From contig JAHEFI010000001.1 in assembly GCA_024640255.1 (NCBI GenBank), forward strand, positions 372,001-436,000: DNA of 64,000 nucleotides, given 5' to 3'. Of this stretch, positions 15,928 to 25,396 are shown one piece after another. Position 1 is the stretch's first letter. The number at the start of each line of letters is the position of its first letter. The DNA is from Bacteroidota bacterium. GTDB lineage: Bacteria; Bacteroidota; Bacteroidia; Chitinophagales; Chitinophagaceae. The position numbers and the translations under genes were made by a program. A model generated the notes under the pieces. The model was given only the letters and a program-made list of their open reading frames with translations. It had not been told where the DNA came from and ran no database searches.

Positions 15928-18762
15928 ATGTCAGAATTGAAACTACCAAGACTGTTAGCAGCTGCTAAAGAATTCAATATCGGTCAAGATACCTTGATTG
16001 AGTTCTTGAGTAAGAAAGGTTTTCCTAAGGATGATCTTAAGCCTACGGCTAAATTAACGGAAGACCAGTATTACGCTTTGCAAGCAGAATTTCAAAGTGA
16101 TAAAGTTGCAAAGAACAAAGCAGACCATGTTGAGTTACCTAAGGGTGCAGTGGCTGCAGATAAGAAAGCAACTGCTGCAGAAACAGCTAAGCCTGCTAAA
16201 GAAGTAAAGGCAGCTGTAAGTGAAGAAAAGCCAAAAGCAAAGAAGACAGAAGAAGCACCTGCTGCTCCAGTGGAAGCGGTGAAGATTGAAGCTCCTGAAG
16301 TAGAAGCACCTAAAGTGGTGAATAAAATTGATTTATCATTAATTGATTCATCTACCAGACCTAAGAAATCTGCTAAGAAAGCTACTGAGCCAAGTCCAGA
16401 AGCACCAAAAGCTGAGGAAGCTCCAAAAGCTACTAAGAAAGCAAAAGCAGAAGCGCCTAAAGTAGAGCCAACGCCTCCAGTGGATCATTCTATTGCACCA
16501 GAAAATGTGCATGGAGAGATTACTAATATTCAAGCAGATAAATTAACAGGTCCAAAAATTTTAGGAAAGATTGATTTACCTATTAATAGTGATACAAGAC
16601 CAAAACCATTAAGCCAAGAAGAAAAGCGTGTTCGTAAGCGTATTCCAGTGCAAGGTGGAGGAAACCGTCCTCAAGGTGGAGGTGCACAACAGCAACAAGC
16701 TGGAGGCAATCGCCCTCAAGGTGGTGGTGGGTATCAAGGCAATCGTCCACAAGGTGGAGGATACCAAGGTAATCGTCCAAACAATCGTCCTGGTCAAGCA
16801 GGTGGTGGAAGAAGAAATGCTCCTCAAACTGCTGAGCAAAAAGAAATCGATCAAAAAGCTATTCAAGATAAGATCAAAGAAACCCAAGCTAAACTATCTG
16901 GACAAGGTGGTAGAGGCAAGAGTTTAAAATCAAAATATAGAAGAGCAAAAAGAGAAGAAGCTGCAGAGAACGAGCAAAATGAAATCACAGATAGTAAGTT
17001 ACAAGTAACAGAATTTGTAACCGTGAGTGAGTTAGCAAGTTTGATGGATGTGAGCTTCGCTGATATTATTAGCAAGTGTATGAACTTAGGTATAATGGTA
17101 TCCATTAACCAACGTTTAGATGCGGAAGTAATAGAATTAGTGGCAAGTGAATTTGGTTTTGAAGTAGAGTTTGTTGGATTAGAAGAAGCAGAAGAAATGG
17201 ACGAGGAAGAAGAAGCAGATGATTTAGCTAATTTAACTGAGCGTCCTCCAATCGTAACTATCATGGGTCACGTTGACCATGGTAAAACATCTTTATTGGA
17301 TTATATCCGTAATGCTAATGTAGTTGCAGGTGAGGCCGGTGGTATCACTCAGCATATTGGTGCTTACGAGGTAACATTACCTAATGGAAAAGCAATCACT
17401 TTCTTAGATACTCCAGGTCACGAAGCCTTTACAGCGATGCGTGCTCGTGGTGCTAAGATTACTGATATTTCTATTATTGTTGTGGCTGCGGATGATGCCG
17501 TGATGCCTCAAACAAAAGAAGCCATCAGTCACTCTCAAGCTGCAAACGTTCCTATGATTTTTGCGGTGAATAAGATTGATAAAGATGGAGCTAATCCTCA
17601 AAAGATTTATGAGCAATTATCTCAAATGAATATTTTAGTAGAAGCTTGGGGTGGTAAATTCCAAAACCAAGAATTATCTGCTAAACAAGGTTTGAATGTG
17701 GACTCTCTTTTAGAAAAAGTTTTATTAGAAGCTGAATTATTAGACCTTAAAGCAAATCCAAACAGAGAAGCTACAGGTAGTGTAATTGAAGCCTCTTTAG
17801 ATAAGGGTCGTGGATATGTAGCAACCATCTTAGTACAGAACGGAACTTTACGTCAAGGAGATTTAATTTTATCTGGTCAGTTTTATGGCCGTGTTAAAGC
17901 GATGTTCAATGAGCGTAATCAAAGAATAGATGTAGCTCCTCCTTCTACACCAGTAGTGATATTAGGTTTGAATGGTGCACCACAAGCGGGTGAGAAGTTC
18001 AAAGTATATGAAGATGAATCTGAAGCAAAAGAATTAGCAACCAAGCGTTCTCAATTATTAAGAGAGCAAGGCTTGAGAACTAGAAAGCATATTACATTAG
18101 ATGAAATTGGTCGTCGTTTAGCTTTAGGAAACTTCAAAGAATTAAATATTATCATCAAAGGTGATGTGGATGGTTCTGTTGAAGCCTTGAGCGACTCTTT
18201 ACAAAAATTATCTACTGAAGAAATTGCTGTAAGAGTGGTATTAAAAGGTGTGGGACAAATTTCTGAATCGGATGTATTGTTATCGGCAGCTTCTGATGCG
18301 ATCATTATTGGTTTTAACGTAAGACCAAGTATGCAAGCGAATAGATTGGCTGAAGCAGAAGGTGTTGAAATTAAAATGTACTCAATTATCTATAACGCTA
18401 TTGACGAAATCAAGAGCGCGATGGAGGGTATGTTGGAGCCAAAAATTCAAGAGAAGATTGTTGCGAACGTAGAAGTAAGAGAAGTTTACAAATTTGACAA
18501 AGCAACTGTTGCAGGTTGTTATGTATTAGATGGTAAAATTTCTAGAAATAGTAAAATACGTATTATTAGAGACGGTATTGTGGAGTATCCAAAAGGTGAA
18601 GGTCAAGCAGCTGAATTAGGTAGCTTGAAACGCTTTAAAGATGATGTGAAAGAAGTTTCTTCTAATATGGAATGTGGTTTGACTATTAAAAACTTCTCGG
18701 ACTTGAAACCAGGAGATATCGTTGAAGCCTTCGAAGAAGAAGAAGTTAAACGTACTTTATAA
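15928..18762 (+). CDS. infB: Translation initiation factor IF-2
   Basis: IF-2 is the GTPase that brings initiator tRNA to the 30S subunit. The 944 residues include an IF2_N helical domain (about 7-55), a long Ala/Lys/Glu-rich then Gly/Asn/Arg/Pro/Gln-rich linker (about 60-320), a second IF2_N-like segment (about 355-410), the G domain with [12 protein letters not shown] near 447, DTPGHE near 495 and NKID near 550, then domains II-IV. Within the linker, [11 protein letters not shown] repeats occur at about 242-290. It is the third gene of the rimP-nusA-infB unit. Confidence 0.98.
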   Translation: MSELKLPRLLAAAKEFNIGQDTLIEFLSKKGFPKDDLKPTAKLTEDQYYALQAEFQSDKVAKNKADHVELPKGAVAADKKATAAETAKPAKEVKAAVSEEKPKAKKTEEAPAAPVEAVKIEAPEVEAPKVVNKIDLSLIDSSTRPKKSAKKATEPSPEAPKAEEAPKATKKAKAEAPKVEPTPPVDHSIAPENVHGEITNIQADKLTGPKILGKIDLPINSDTRPKPLSQEEKRVRKRIPVQGGGNRPQGGGAQQQQAGGNRPQGGGGYQGNRPQGGGYQGNRPNNRPGQAGGGRRNAPQTAEQKEIDQKAIQDKIKETQAKLSGQGGRGKSLKSKYRRAKREEAAENEQNEITDSKLQVTEFVTVSELASLMDVSFADIISKCMNLGIMVSINQRLDAEVIELVASEFGFEVEFVGLEEAEEMDEEEEADDLANLTERPPIVTIMGHVDHGKTSLLDYIRNANVVAGEAGGITQHIGAYEVTLPNGKAITFLDTPGHEAFTAMRARGAKITDISIIVVAADDAVMPQTKEAISHSQAANVPMIFAVNKIDKDGANPQKIYEQLSQMNILVEAWGGKFQNQELSAKQGLNVDSLLEKVLLEAELLDLKANPNREATGSVIEASLDKGRGYVATILVQNGTLRQGDLILSGQFYGRVKAMFNERNQRIDVAPPSTPVVILGLNGAPQAGEKFKVYEDESEAKELATKRSQLLREQGLRTRKHITLDEIGRRLALGNFKELNIIIKGDVDGSVEALSDSLQKLSTEEIAVRVVLKGVGQISESDVLLSAASDAIIIGFNVRPSMQANRLAEAEGVEIKMYSIIYNAIDEIKSAMEGMLEPKIQEKIVANVEVREVYKFDKATVAGCYVLDGKISRNSKIRIIRDGIVEYPKGEGQAAELGSLKRFKDDVKEVSSNMECGLTIKNFSDLKPGDIVEAFEEEEVKRTL

Positions 18763-18776
18763 TAAAATTAAGAATT

Positions 18777-18806
18777 AGCACTTGGGTTAAACGCCCAGGT
18801 GCTTTT
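18777..18806 (+). terminator. Terminator after infB
   Basis: AGCACTTGGG pairs with CCCAGGTGCT (one G-T wobble) across a 7-base loop, followed by a short T run. The T tract is only four bases, so termination may be partial. Confidence 0.6.
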
Positions 18807-18812
18807 ACTTTG
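18782..18812 (+). promoter_or_regulatory. Possible promoter of the SurA-like gene, overlapping the infB terminator
   Basis: TTGG at 18782-18785 and TTACTTTG at 18805-18812 are 19 bases apart. The second element differs from TAnnTTTG at one base. The predicted start would be about 10 bases before the ATG at 18831. The elements overlap the terminator stem. Confidence 0.35.
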
Positions 18813-18830
18813 TATACTAATTTAAATTGA

Positions 18831-20216
18831 ATGAAACTATATAGAGTTGTTTTAAGTATTTTGTTTGTAACTGCAACAGTTATAGCACAAGCGCAGGTGA
18901 AAAAAGTAATCGCAGACAAAATTGTGGGTGCAGTAGGAGATAAATACATTCTTAAGTCAGATATTGATAATGCAATTGCAGATTATAAAAGACAAGCACA
19001 AGGTCAGGAAGGTGCTATTGTGCCTTCTAGTTGTCAGGTCTTAGAAGGACAATTAATTAGAAAAGCATTGGTACTTCAATCAGAAAAAGATTCTCTTGTA
19101 GTAACGGACGAAGAAGTAGAAAACATGATTGATTCTAAAATCAGAAGATTCATTGCCGAGTTTGGATCTAAAGAAGCTTTAGAAGAAATTGCTGGAAAAT
19201 CTATTTTTCAATTAAAAGAAGATTTCCGTACGCCTATTAAAGAGCAGAAGTTAGCTCAGGATATGCAAGAAAAAATTGTAGAGAAAATCAAAATCACTCC
19301 AAACGAAGTAAGAGCTTTCTATAATAAGATTCCATTAGACAGTTTGCCATTATATGAAAGCGAGGTTTCTATTGCTCAAATTATAGTACACCCTAAAGCA
19401 AATCGCGATATTGAAGAATATGTGATTAGTCAATTATTGGGATACAGAAAACAAGTTGAAGCAGGTATCAATACTTTTGATCAATTAATTAAATTGTATT
19501 CTGAAGATCCAGCAGCAAAAGAAAATTTGGGACAATATAATTTAAATAGAAATGAAAGATCTTTTGATCCAGCTTTTATGGCAGGTTCTTTTAGATTAAA
19601 AGATGGACAAATTTCCGCTCCAATTAAATCTAAATTTGGATATCATTTAATTCAATTAATTTCTAGATCTGGCGATGATGCAGTGGTAAAGCATATCTTA
19701 AGAATTCCGCCTATCACAAACGACGAAATTAATGAGACTAAGCATTTATTAGATAGCATTAAAAAAGAAGTTTTAGCTGGTAAGCTAATCTTTGGTGAAG
19801 CAGTGAATGAGTATAGTGATGATGAAGGCAGTAAATTTAGTGGCGGTTCCATTACAGGTAATGATGGATCTGCTTATGTAAATTTAGATCAGTTAGACAA
19901 GGATATGATCATGGTGGTAAAAGGAATGAAGCCAGGTGAAATTTCTGATCCACAAGTATATGTTGATGAGCGTGGCAGAAAAACAGTTCGTTTAATTTAT
20001 TTTAAAGAGCGTTCTGTTCCGCATAAAGAAAACCTTAAAGAAGATTATAATAGAGTATCTGTTCGTGCTTTAGAAGAAAAGAAAGCAAAAGCAATGGAAA
20101 CATGGTTCAAAGAACATATTCATAACTATTATATTTATATAGATCCAGAATACAATGCTTGTAAAGAATTGACAGACTGGAATAAGGTAGCCAATAATAT
20201 TATCAAGGTTAATTAA
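18831..20216 (+). CDS. SurA-like periplasmic peptidyl-prolyl isomerase/chaperone
   Basis: The protein has 461 residues. A signal peptide (about 1-22, ending AQAQ) precedes a SurA_N-type helical chaperone domain (VVGAVGDKYILKSDIDN near 31-46) and two parvulin domains (about 180-280 and 285-395), of which the first has SVAQ/IAQIIVHP and KFGYHLIQL features. SurA-type proteins fold outer-membrane proteins, a fitting role in a cell with many TonB receptors. It is 68 bases after infB and 11 bases before the PurF-family gene. Confidence 0.88.
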   Translation: MKLYRVVLSILFVTATVIAQAQVKKVIADKIVGAVGDKYILKSDIDNAIADYKRQAQGQEGAIVPSSCQVLEGQLIRKALVLQSEKDSLVVTDEEVENMIDSKIRRFIAEFGSKEALEEIAGKSIFQLKEDFRTPIKEQKLAQDMQEKIVEKIKITPNEVRAFYNKIPLDSLPLYESEVSIAQIIVHPKANRDIEEYVISQLLGYRKQVEAGINTFDQLIKLYSEDPAAKENLGQYNLNRNERSFDPAFMAGSFRLKDGQISAPIKSKFGYHLIQLISRSGDDAVVKHILRIPPITNDEINETKHLLDSIKKEVLAGKLIFGEAVNEYSDDEGSKFSGGSITGNDGSAYVNLDQLDKDMIMVVKGMKPGEISDPQVYVDERGRKTVRLIYFKERSVPHKENLKEDYNRVSVRALEEKKAKAMETWFKEHIHNYYIYIDPEYNACKELTDWNKVANNIIKVN

Positions 20217-20227
20217 GATATACTTCA

Positions 20228-22075
20228 ATGAGTGATGAGATTAAACACGAATGTGGACTAGCTTTTATCCGACTTCGCAAACCGCTTTCTTATTATTTAC
20301 AAACTAAGGGATCGGTAACTTATGGGCTAAATAAATTGTACTTGCTAATGGAAAAGCAGCACAATCGTGGTCAGGATGGAGCAGGTTTAGCAACACTCAA
20401 ATTAAATACCGAAGCAGGTAATCCATTCTTATACCGTCAAAGAAGTAATGCACCACAACCTATTGCAGATCTATTTTACAAAATTGGTTTAGAGATCCAA
20501 GAATTAGAAAAATTTCAACCAGATATTGCCAAACATCCAGGATTAATGAAAGGTCATCTACCTTTTATGGGTGAGATTTTATTGGGACATTTAAGATACG
20601 GTACACAGGGTAAAAACAATGTAGAGTTTTGTCATCCTTTTATAAAGAAGAATTTAGTTCCAGGTAAGAATCTTGCCTTAGCAGGTAACTTTAACCTAGT
20701 AAATACAGATGAGTTATTCCAAAAAATAAATTTTGAACCAGGTCCATTTGAAAAACAAAGTGATTTGGCTGCAATGATGGAAGTGATCCATCATTTCTTA
20801 GTAGAAGAAGAAGGATTGCATCCCAATGAACCTAATTTAGTGAATGTGCTTAAAAAGGCAGCTCCATTATTTGATGGTGGATATACTATAGGTGGTTTAA
20901 TTGGTAATGGATACAGCTTTATTATGCGTGATGCGAATGGTATACGTCCAGCTTACTATTATATTGATGGAGAAGTAATTGTTGCAGCAAGCGAAAGAGC
21001 ATCCATTAGAACTACTTTTAATGTAGGCGAAAATGAAGTATTGGAATTAATGCCAGGATCTGCTTTGATTGTAGATGACGCAGGAAATTATACCATTGAA
21101 CAAATTTTAGAACCCAAAGAGCGTCGTGCTTGTTCTTTTGAAAGAATTTATTTCTCCAGAGGTAGTGATGAAAAAATTTATAGAGAGAGAATCGCTTTAG
21201 GAAATCATTTGAGTAAAATTGTTTTAGATAGAATTGAAAAAGATTTAAAGAACACCATATTCTCTTATATACCCAATACTGCCGAAGTGGCTTTCTATGG
21301 TTTAGTAAAAGGAATGGAGTCTTACTTGAATAAAATCAAAGTTGAAAGAATTTTAAGTTGGGGTAAGGATATTGATGAGGAGAAATTGGAGCAAATGGTG
21401 AATCGAAAAATTAGACAAGAGAAGATTGCCATTAAAGATGTTAAATTAAGAACCTTTATTACAGAAGATGCCAATAGAAATGAAATGGTACAGCACGTGT
21501 ACGATATTACTTATGGTACTGTAAGAAAAGATGAAGATACATTGGTAGTAATAGATGATAGTATTGTGAGGGGCACTACTTTAAAAGAGAGTATTATCAG
21601 AATGTTATCAAGATTAGGTCCAAAGAAGATTATTGTGGTTTCCTCAGCTCCACAAATCAGATACCCTGATTGTTATGGTATTGATATGAGTAAGATGGGA
21701 GATTTTATTGCCTTCAAAGCTGCTATTGCATTATTAGAAGAAAGAGGCATGAAAAATGTAATTGACGAGACCTACCAAAAAATTAAAACTTTGGATGCTG
21801 CCGGACAATTACATACTGAAAATGTGGTGAGACAATTATACAAACCATTTACTCCAGAAGAAATTTCAGACAAGATTGCTCAATTGATTACGCCTAGCAA
21901 TGTTAACATACCAGTTGAGGTTATTTATCAAACCATAGAAGACTTACACGAATGTTGTCCAACCAATACTGGAGATTGGTATTTTACAGGCAATTATCCA
22001 ACGCCAGGTGGAAACAGAGTATGTAACAAAGCATTCCTTAATTATATAGAAGGAGCTAATGTTCGCGGATATTAA
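20228..22075 (+). CDS. purF: Amidophosphoribosyltransferase (PurF family), long form
   Basis: PurF converts PRPP and glutamine to phosphoribosylamine, the first step of purine synthesis. Cys9 in HECGLAF is the expected N-terminal nucleophile after removal of an 8-residue propeptide, as in the Bacillus type. The PRPP-binding loop TLVVIDDSIVRGTTLKES lies near 438-455. The 615 residues exceed the usual 470-510, and the sequence between the domains and the C-terminus (with a CC and further Cys) carries extra length. Long members of this kind occur alongside a standard PurF in Bacteroidota, so it may be a paralogue with altered specificity. Confidence 0.85.
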   Translation: MSDEIKHECGLAFIRLRKPLSYYLQTKGSVTYGLNKLYLLMEKQHNRGQDGAGLATLKLNTEAGNPFLYRQRSNAPQPIADLFYKIGLEIQELEKFQPDIAKHPGLMKGHLPFMGEILLGHLRYGTQGKNNVEFCHPFIKKNLVPGKNLALAGNFNLVNTDELFQKINFEPGPFEKQSDLAAMMEVIHHFLVEEEGLHPNEPNLVNVLKKAAPLFDGGYTIGGLIGNGYSFIMRDANGIRPAYYYIDGEVIVAASERASIRTTFNVGENEVLELMPGSALIVDDAGNYTIEQILEPKERRACSFERIYFSRGSDEKIYRERIALGNHLSKIVLDRIEKDLKNTIFSYIPNTAEVAFYGLVKGMESYLNKIKVERILSWGKDIDEEKLEQMVNRKIRQEKIAIKDVKLRTFITEDANRNEMVQHVYDITYGTVRKDEDTLVVIDDSIVRGTTLKESIIRMLSRLGPKKIIVVSSAPQIRYPDCYGIDMSKMGDFIAFKAAIALLEERGMKNVIDETYQKIKTLDAAGQLHTENVVRQLYKPFTPEEISDKIAQLITPSNVNIPVEVIYQTIEDLHECCPTNTGDWYFTGNYPTPGGNRVCNKAFLNYIEGANVRGY

Positions 22076-22086
22076 TAAATAAGGAC

Positions 22087-23151
22087 TTAGATCTTATAAC
22101 AAATAGCATTGATATTCATGCCTGCACCTACAGATGCAAAGATGACAATATCGCCTTTGTGTAATTGGTGTTCATTGTAAAAGCCATGCTTTACTCTATC
22201 GTATAAAGTGGGAATAGTGGCTACCGAGCTATTGCCTAATTCATGAATACTCATTGGCATAATATTCGCAGGAATTTCTCTGATGCCATACAATTTGAAT
22301 AAGGCTTTAATAAATCCTTCATCCATTTTTTCATTGGCTTGGTGTAAGAAGAATTTTTTTACATCATGAATATCCACGCCTGCCTTTTCAATACATTCCT
22401 TCATGGCAATAGGAACATTTTTTATAGCGTACTCGTATACTTTTCTGCCTTTCATTTTAATATACCTAATTGCTTCTTCTCCTTCTGGATGATAGGATTT
22501 GCCTAGGTATAAAAAATAAGTTTCGTCTTCGCAATGACTTTGCACGCTACTTGCTAATATACCAGTATTAGGTTCATCAGAGTGTTCAACTATACAAGCA
22601 CCTGCGCCATCACTAAATATCATGCTATCTCTATCATGCACATCTACCACTCTACTTAATGTTTCAGCGCCTATGACTAAACATTTTTTTGCCATGCCTG
22701 ATTTAATAAAAGCATCGGCTTGAATTACACCTTGAATCCATCCTGGACAACCAAATAATATATCATATGCTACACATGCAGGATTCTTGATGCCTAATTG
22801 ATGTTTTACCCTGGAAGCAATGGCAGGAATAGCATCTGTTTGAATGGTTCCGGCAAGTACATTGCCGAAATTATGTGCTACAATAATTTGATCGATGGTT
22901 TCAGGATCAATACCTGCATCTTTGATAGCCAATACAGCTGCTTTTGTAGCCATTTCAGAAGTATTCTCATTGGAATCAGCATATCTTCTTTCTGCAATAC
23001 CAGTAATGTCTTTAAATTTCTCTACAATCTCTTCGTTAGGTGTAGTAATTAACTCACCATTTTCAGCGTAAAAACTATTGTTTACAAATGATTGATTAGT
23101 CTTAACAACTGAAGGTATATAACTACCTGTACCGGTAATGATGGTGGCCAT
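22087..23151 (-). CDS. 3-oxoacyl-ACP synthase III family protein (FabH-like)
   Basis: FabH-type enzymes condense an acyl-CoA with malonyl-ACP. The catalytic triad is present: Cys135 in FGCPGW, His270 in HQAN and Asn307 in ELGNSS. The 354 residues are longer than E. coli FabH (317). It is the last gene of a kdsD-manC-fabH unit with about 11-base spacers, so it may serve an envelope lipid rather than be the main fatty-acid initiator. The substrate is not known. Confidence 0.85.
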   Translation of the reverse strand: MATIITGTGSYIPSVVKTNQSFVNNSFYAENGELITTPNEEIVEKFKDITGIAERRYADSNENTSEMATKAAVLAIKDAGIDPETIDQIIVAHNFGNVLAGTIQTDAIPAIASRVKHQLGIKNPACVAYDILFGCPGWIQGVIQADAFIKSGMAKKCLVIGAETLSRVVDVHDRDSMIFSDGAGACIVEHSDEPNTGILASSVQSHCEDETYFLYLGKSYHPEGEEAIRYIKMKGRKVYEYAIKNVPIAMKECIEKAGVDIHDVKKFFLHQANEKMDEGFIKALFKLYGIREIPANIMPMSIHELGNSSVATIPTLYDRVKHGFYNEHQLHKGDIVIFASVGAGMNINAICYKI

Positions 23152-23162
23152 TCGCTTGGGGG

Positions 23163-24248
23163 TTAAATGTATTGATCGCCTTTGTTTCTTTTTACTTCGG
23201 CAACATATTCTTTTATAGATTGTTCTTTTTCTTTGCTACAAATTAATAATACATCCTTAGTGTCTACCACAATAAAATCATCTAAACCCTGCACTACTAC
23301 TAATTTATCTTTAGGAGCATTGATCATACATTTTGTTGCATCTATTACTACTACATTATCTGATGCTACTGCATTACCTAAATAATCCTTATCAATATTT
23401 TCATAAGCACTATTCCATGTACCTAAATCGCTCCATCCAAAACTAGAAGGAATCACATATACATTATCTGCTTTTTCCATGATGGCAATATCAATGGAGA
23501 TATTAACGCATTGAGGATATATTTTAGCAATTGCTTGTTGTTCTTCTGGAGTATTGAATGTAGCTTTTTGCTGATCAAATAATTCAAACATTTCTGGCTG
23601 ATGCTTTTCAAAAGCTGTAAGTATAGTGCTTGCTTTCCATGCAAAAATACCGGCGTTCCATAAAAAATCTCCACTTGCTATAAATGATTTAGCAATTTCT
23701 AAATCTGGTTTTTCTGTAAAGGTCTTTACTTTGTAAACGCCATTAGCCACTTCATGTCCCTCATATTGAATATAACCATACCCTGTATTTGGGTGTGTTG
23801 GCTTAATACCTAATGTTACCAAAGACTTTATGTTTTCTACAAAATCCAAAGCTTGTAAAGCAGTTTGTTGAAATGCTTCTTCTTCTAAAATTAAATGATC
23901 ACTGGGAGCTACTACAAATACTGCATCAGGATCTAATTGTGCTAATTTAAAAGAAATATAAGCAATACAAGGTGCTGTATTTTTTCTACTAGGCTCTGCT
24001 AAAATATTTTTAACAGGAAGCTTAGGTAATTGTTCTTTTACAATATCTACATATTCTTCACTAGTTACAATAAAGATATTTTCTTCTGGAATAAATTTTG
24101 CATATCGCTCATAAGTCCATTGAACCAATGTTTTTCCAGTATTTAATACGTCTAAAAATTGCTTTGGATAAGCTGTTCTACTCATTGGCCAAAATCTACT
24201 CCCAATTCCACCGGCCATAATGGCTACATAATGATGCTTATTACTCAT
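23163..24248 (-). CDS. manC: Mannose-1-phosphate guanylyltransferase
   Basis: The enzyme makes GDP-mannose from mannose-1-phosphate and GTP. The 361 residues contain the signature loop MAGGIGSRFWPMSR (about 11-24) and KQFLDV near 29, plus FTEKPDLE and WNAGIFAWK later in the nucleotidyltransferase fold. The short length means a single-domain enzyme without the phosphomannose isomerase of the long bifunctional type. It is the middle gene of the kdsD-manC-fabH unit and feeds GDP-mannose or fucose into surface glycans. Confidence 0.93.
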   Translation of the reverse strand: MSNKHHYVAIMAGGIGSRFWPMSRTAYPKQFLDVLNTGKTLVQWTYERYAKFIPEENIFIVTSEEYVDIVKEQLPKLPVKNILAEPSRKNTAPCIAYISFKLAQLDPDAVFVVAPSDHLILEEEAFQQTALQALDFVENIKSLVTLGIKPTHPNTGYGYIQYEGHEVANGVYKVKTFTEKPDLEIAKSFIASGDFLWNAGIFAWKASTILTAFEKHQPEMFELFDQQKATFNTPEEQQAIAKIYPQCVNISIDIAIMEKADNVYVIPSSFGWSDLGTWNSAYENIDKDYLGNAVASDNVVVIDATKCMINAPKDKLVVVQGLDDFIVVDTKDVLLICSKEKEQSIKEYVAEVKRNKGDQYI

Positions 24249-24259
24249 GTACTTTCTAT

Positions 24260-25222
24260 TTATATAATCCCTTCTTTCATTAAGTCGTGAATATGTATAA
24301 TCCCTTTATAGTTGTCTTGATCTGCTACAATAATTTGACTGATATCTTTTTGTTCCATCAATTTCGCAGCTTCAATGGCTAAAATATTAGATGCTATGGT
24401 AACCGGACCATTATGATAAATATCTTTAGCTATTAGTTCTTGAAATTGGTTATGTGTTTCTAACATTCTTCTTATATCACCATCTGTAATAATACCTAAC
24501 ACTTTATTGTTATCATCAACCACCGCTGTGGCACCTAATCTATTTTTTGAAATAGTGGTAATCACTTCCTTTAAACTAGTATTTATTTTAACAGAAGGTT
24601 TTTGATTAGCTTCTGCAATCATTCCAGCAGTTAAGGTTAATTGTTTTCCTAAATTTCCACCTGGATGATATCTAGCAAAATCTTTGGCTTCAAAACCCCT
24701 TAGTTGCATCAATGCTACCGCAATTAAATCTCCCATCACCATTTGTGCAGTGGTAGAAGAAGTAGGTGCTAAATTATTGATACATGCTTCTTGATCTACA
24801 GTGGTGTTAATGATGAATTGCCCCATCTTGGCTAAATAACTATTCATATTACCCACCATAGAAACTATGGGATTACCAAATTGCTGAACCAGCTGCACTA
24901 AATTTTTTATTTCTGGACTTTCGCCACTCTTGCTAATAATCAATACAATATCATCTGAGCTTATCATGCCAGAATCTCCGTGAATGGCATCTGCCGCATG
25001 TAAATAAATAGCTGGAGTACCTGTTGAATTACAAGTGGCTACTATTTTTTGAGCGATGATGGCGCTTTTTCCAATTCCAGTAACAATCAATTTACCCTTG
25101 GTTTGATAGATGGCTTCAACCGCCTTCGCAAATAGAGGGTCTAAATAAGATTCTAGGGTTTGCACAGCTTCAGTTTCTATGGCTAAAGCCTTTCTTGCAA
25201 TGGATAAGATAGTTTCTTTCAT
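24260..25222 (-). CDS. kdsD: Arabinose-5-phosphate isomerase (KpsF/GutQ/KdsD family)
   Basis: The enzyme isomerises ribulose-5-phosphate to arabinose-5-phosphate for KDO of lipopolysaccharide. The 320 residues consist of an N-terminal SIS domain (GKSAIIAQKIVATCNSTGTPA near 50-70; LIISKSGESPEI near 95-105) and a C-terminal CBS pair (about 200-320). It heads the minus-strand unit with manC and the ketoacyl synthase III gene. Confidence 0.93.
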   Translation of the reverse strand: MKETILSIARKALAIETEAVQTLESYLDPLFAKAVEAIYQTKGKLIVTGIGKSAIIAQKIVATCNSTGTPAIYLHAADAIHGDSGMISSDDIVLIISKSGESPEIKNLVQLVQQFGNPIVSMVGNMNSYLAKMGQFIINTTVDQEACINNLAPTSSTTAQMVMGDLIAVALMQLRGFEAKDFARYHPGGNLGKQLTLTAGMIAEANQKPSVKINTSLKEVITTISKNRLGATAVVDDNNKVLGIITDGDIRRMLETHNQFQELIAKDIYHNGPVTIASNILAIEAAKLMEQKDISQIIVADQDNYKGIIHIHDLMKEGII

Positions 25223-25232
25223 AGTTGCCTTG

Positions 25233-25240
25233 CAAAGTTA
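25233..25240 (-). promoter_or_regulatory. -7 box TAACTTTG of the kdsD-manC-fabH unit
   Basis: On the minus strand TAACTTTG matches TAnnTTTG and is followed by C, ending 10 bases before the kdsD ATG. No TTTG was found at the usual distance upstream. Confidence 0.4.
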
Positions 25241-25396
25241 ACGTTTCATGTACTTTTTAGCCTCTTTTTATGAATTCCTTGAAAAAATAGGCTTTTCATA
25301 AAAAATATTCCTAAAGATTAAACAAAGTCCGCTATTTTATGTTATCTTAATATACTCAATCATTTTACAAGACATTGATTATAAGTTATTTAGATA

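Noticed and set aside
16609-17264. Several open frames on both strands within infB
   Set aside because: They are shadows of the Ala/Lys- and Gly-rich linker of IF-2; the translations are repetitive and unlike any protein family.
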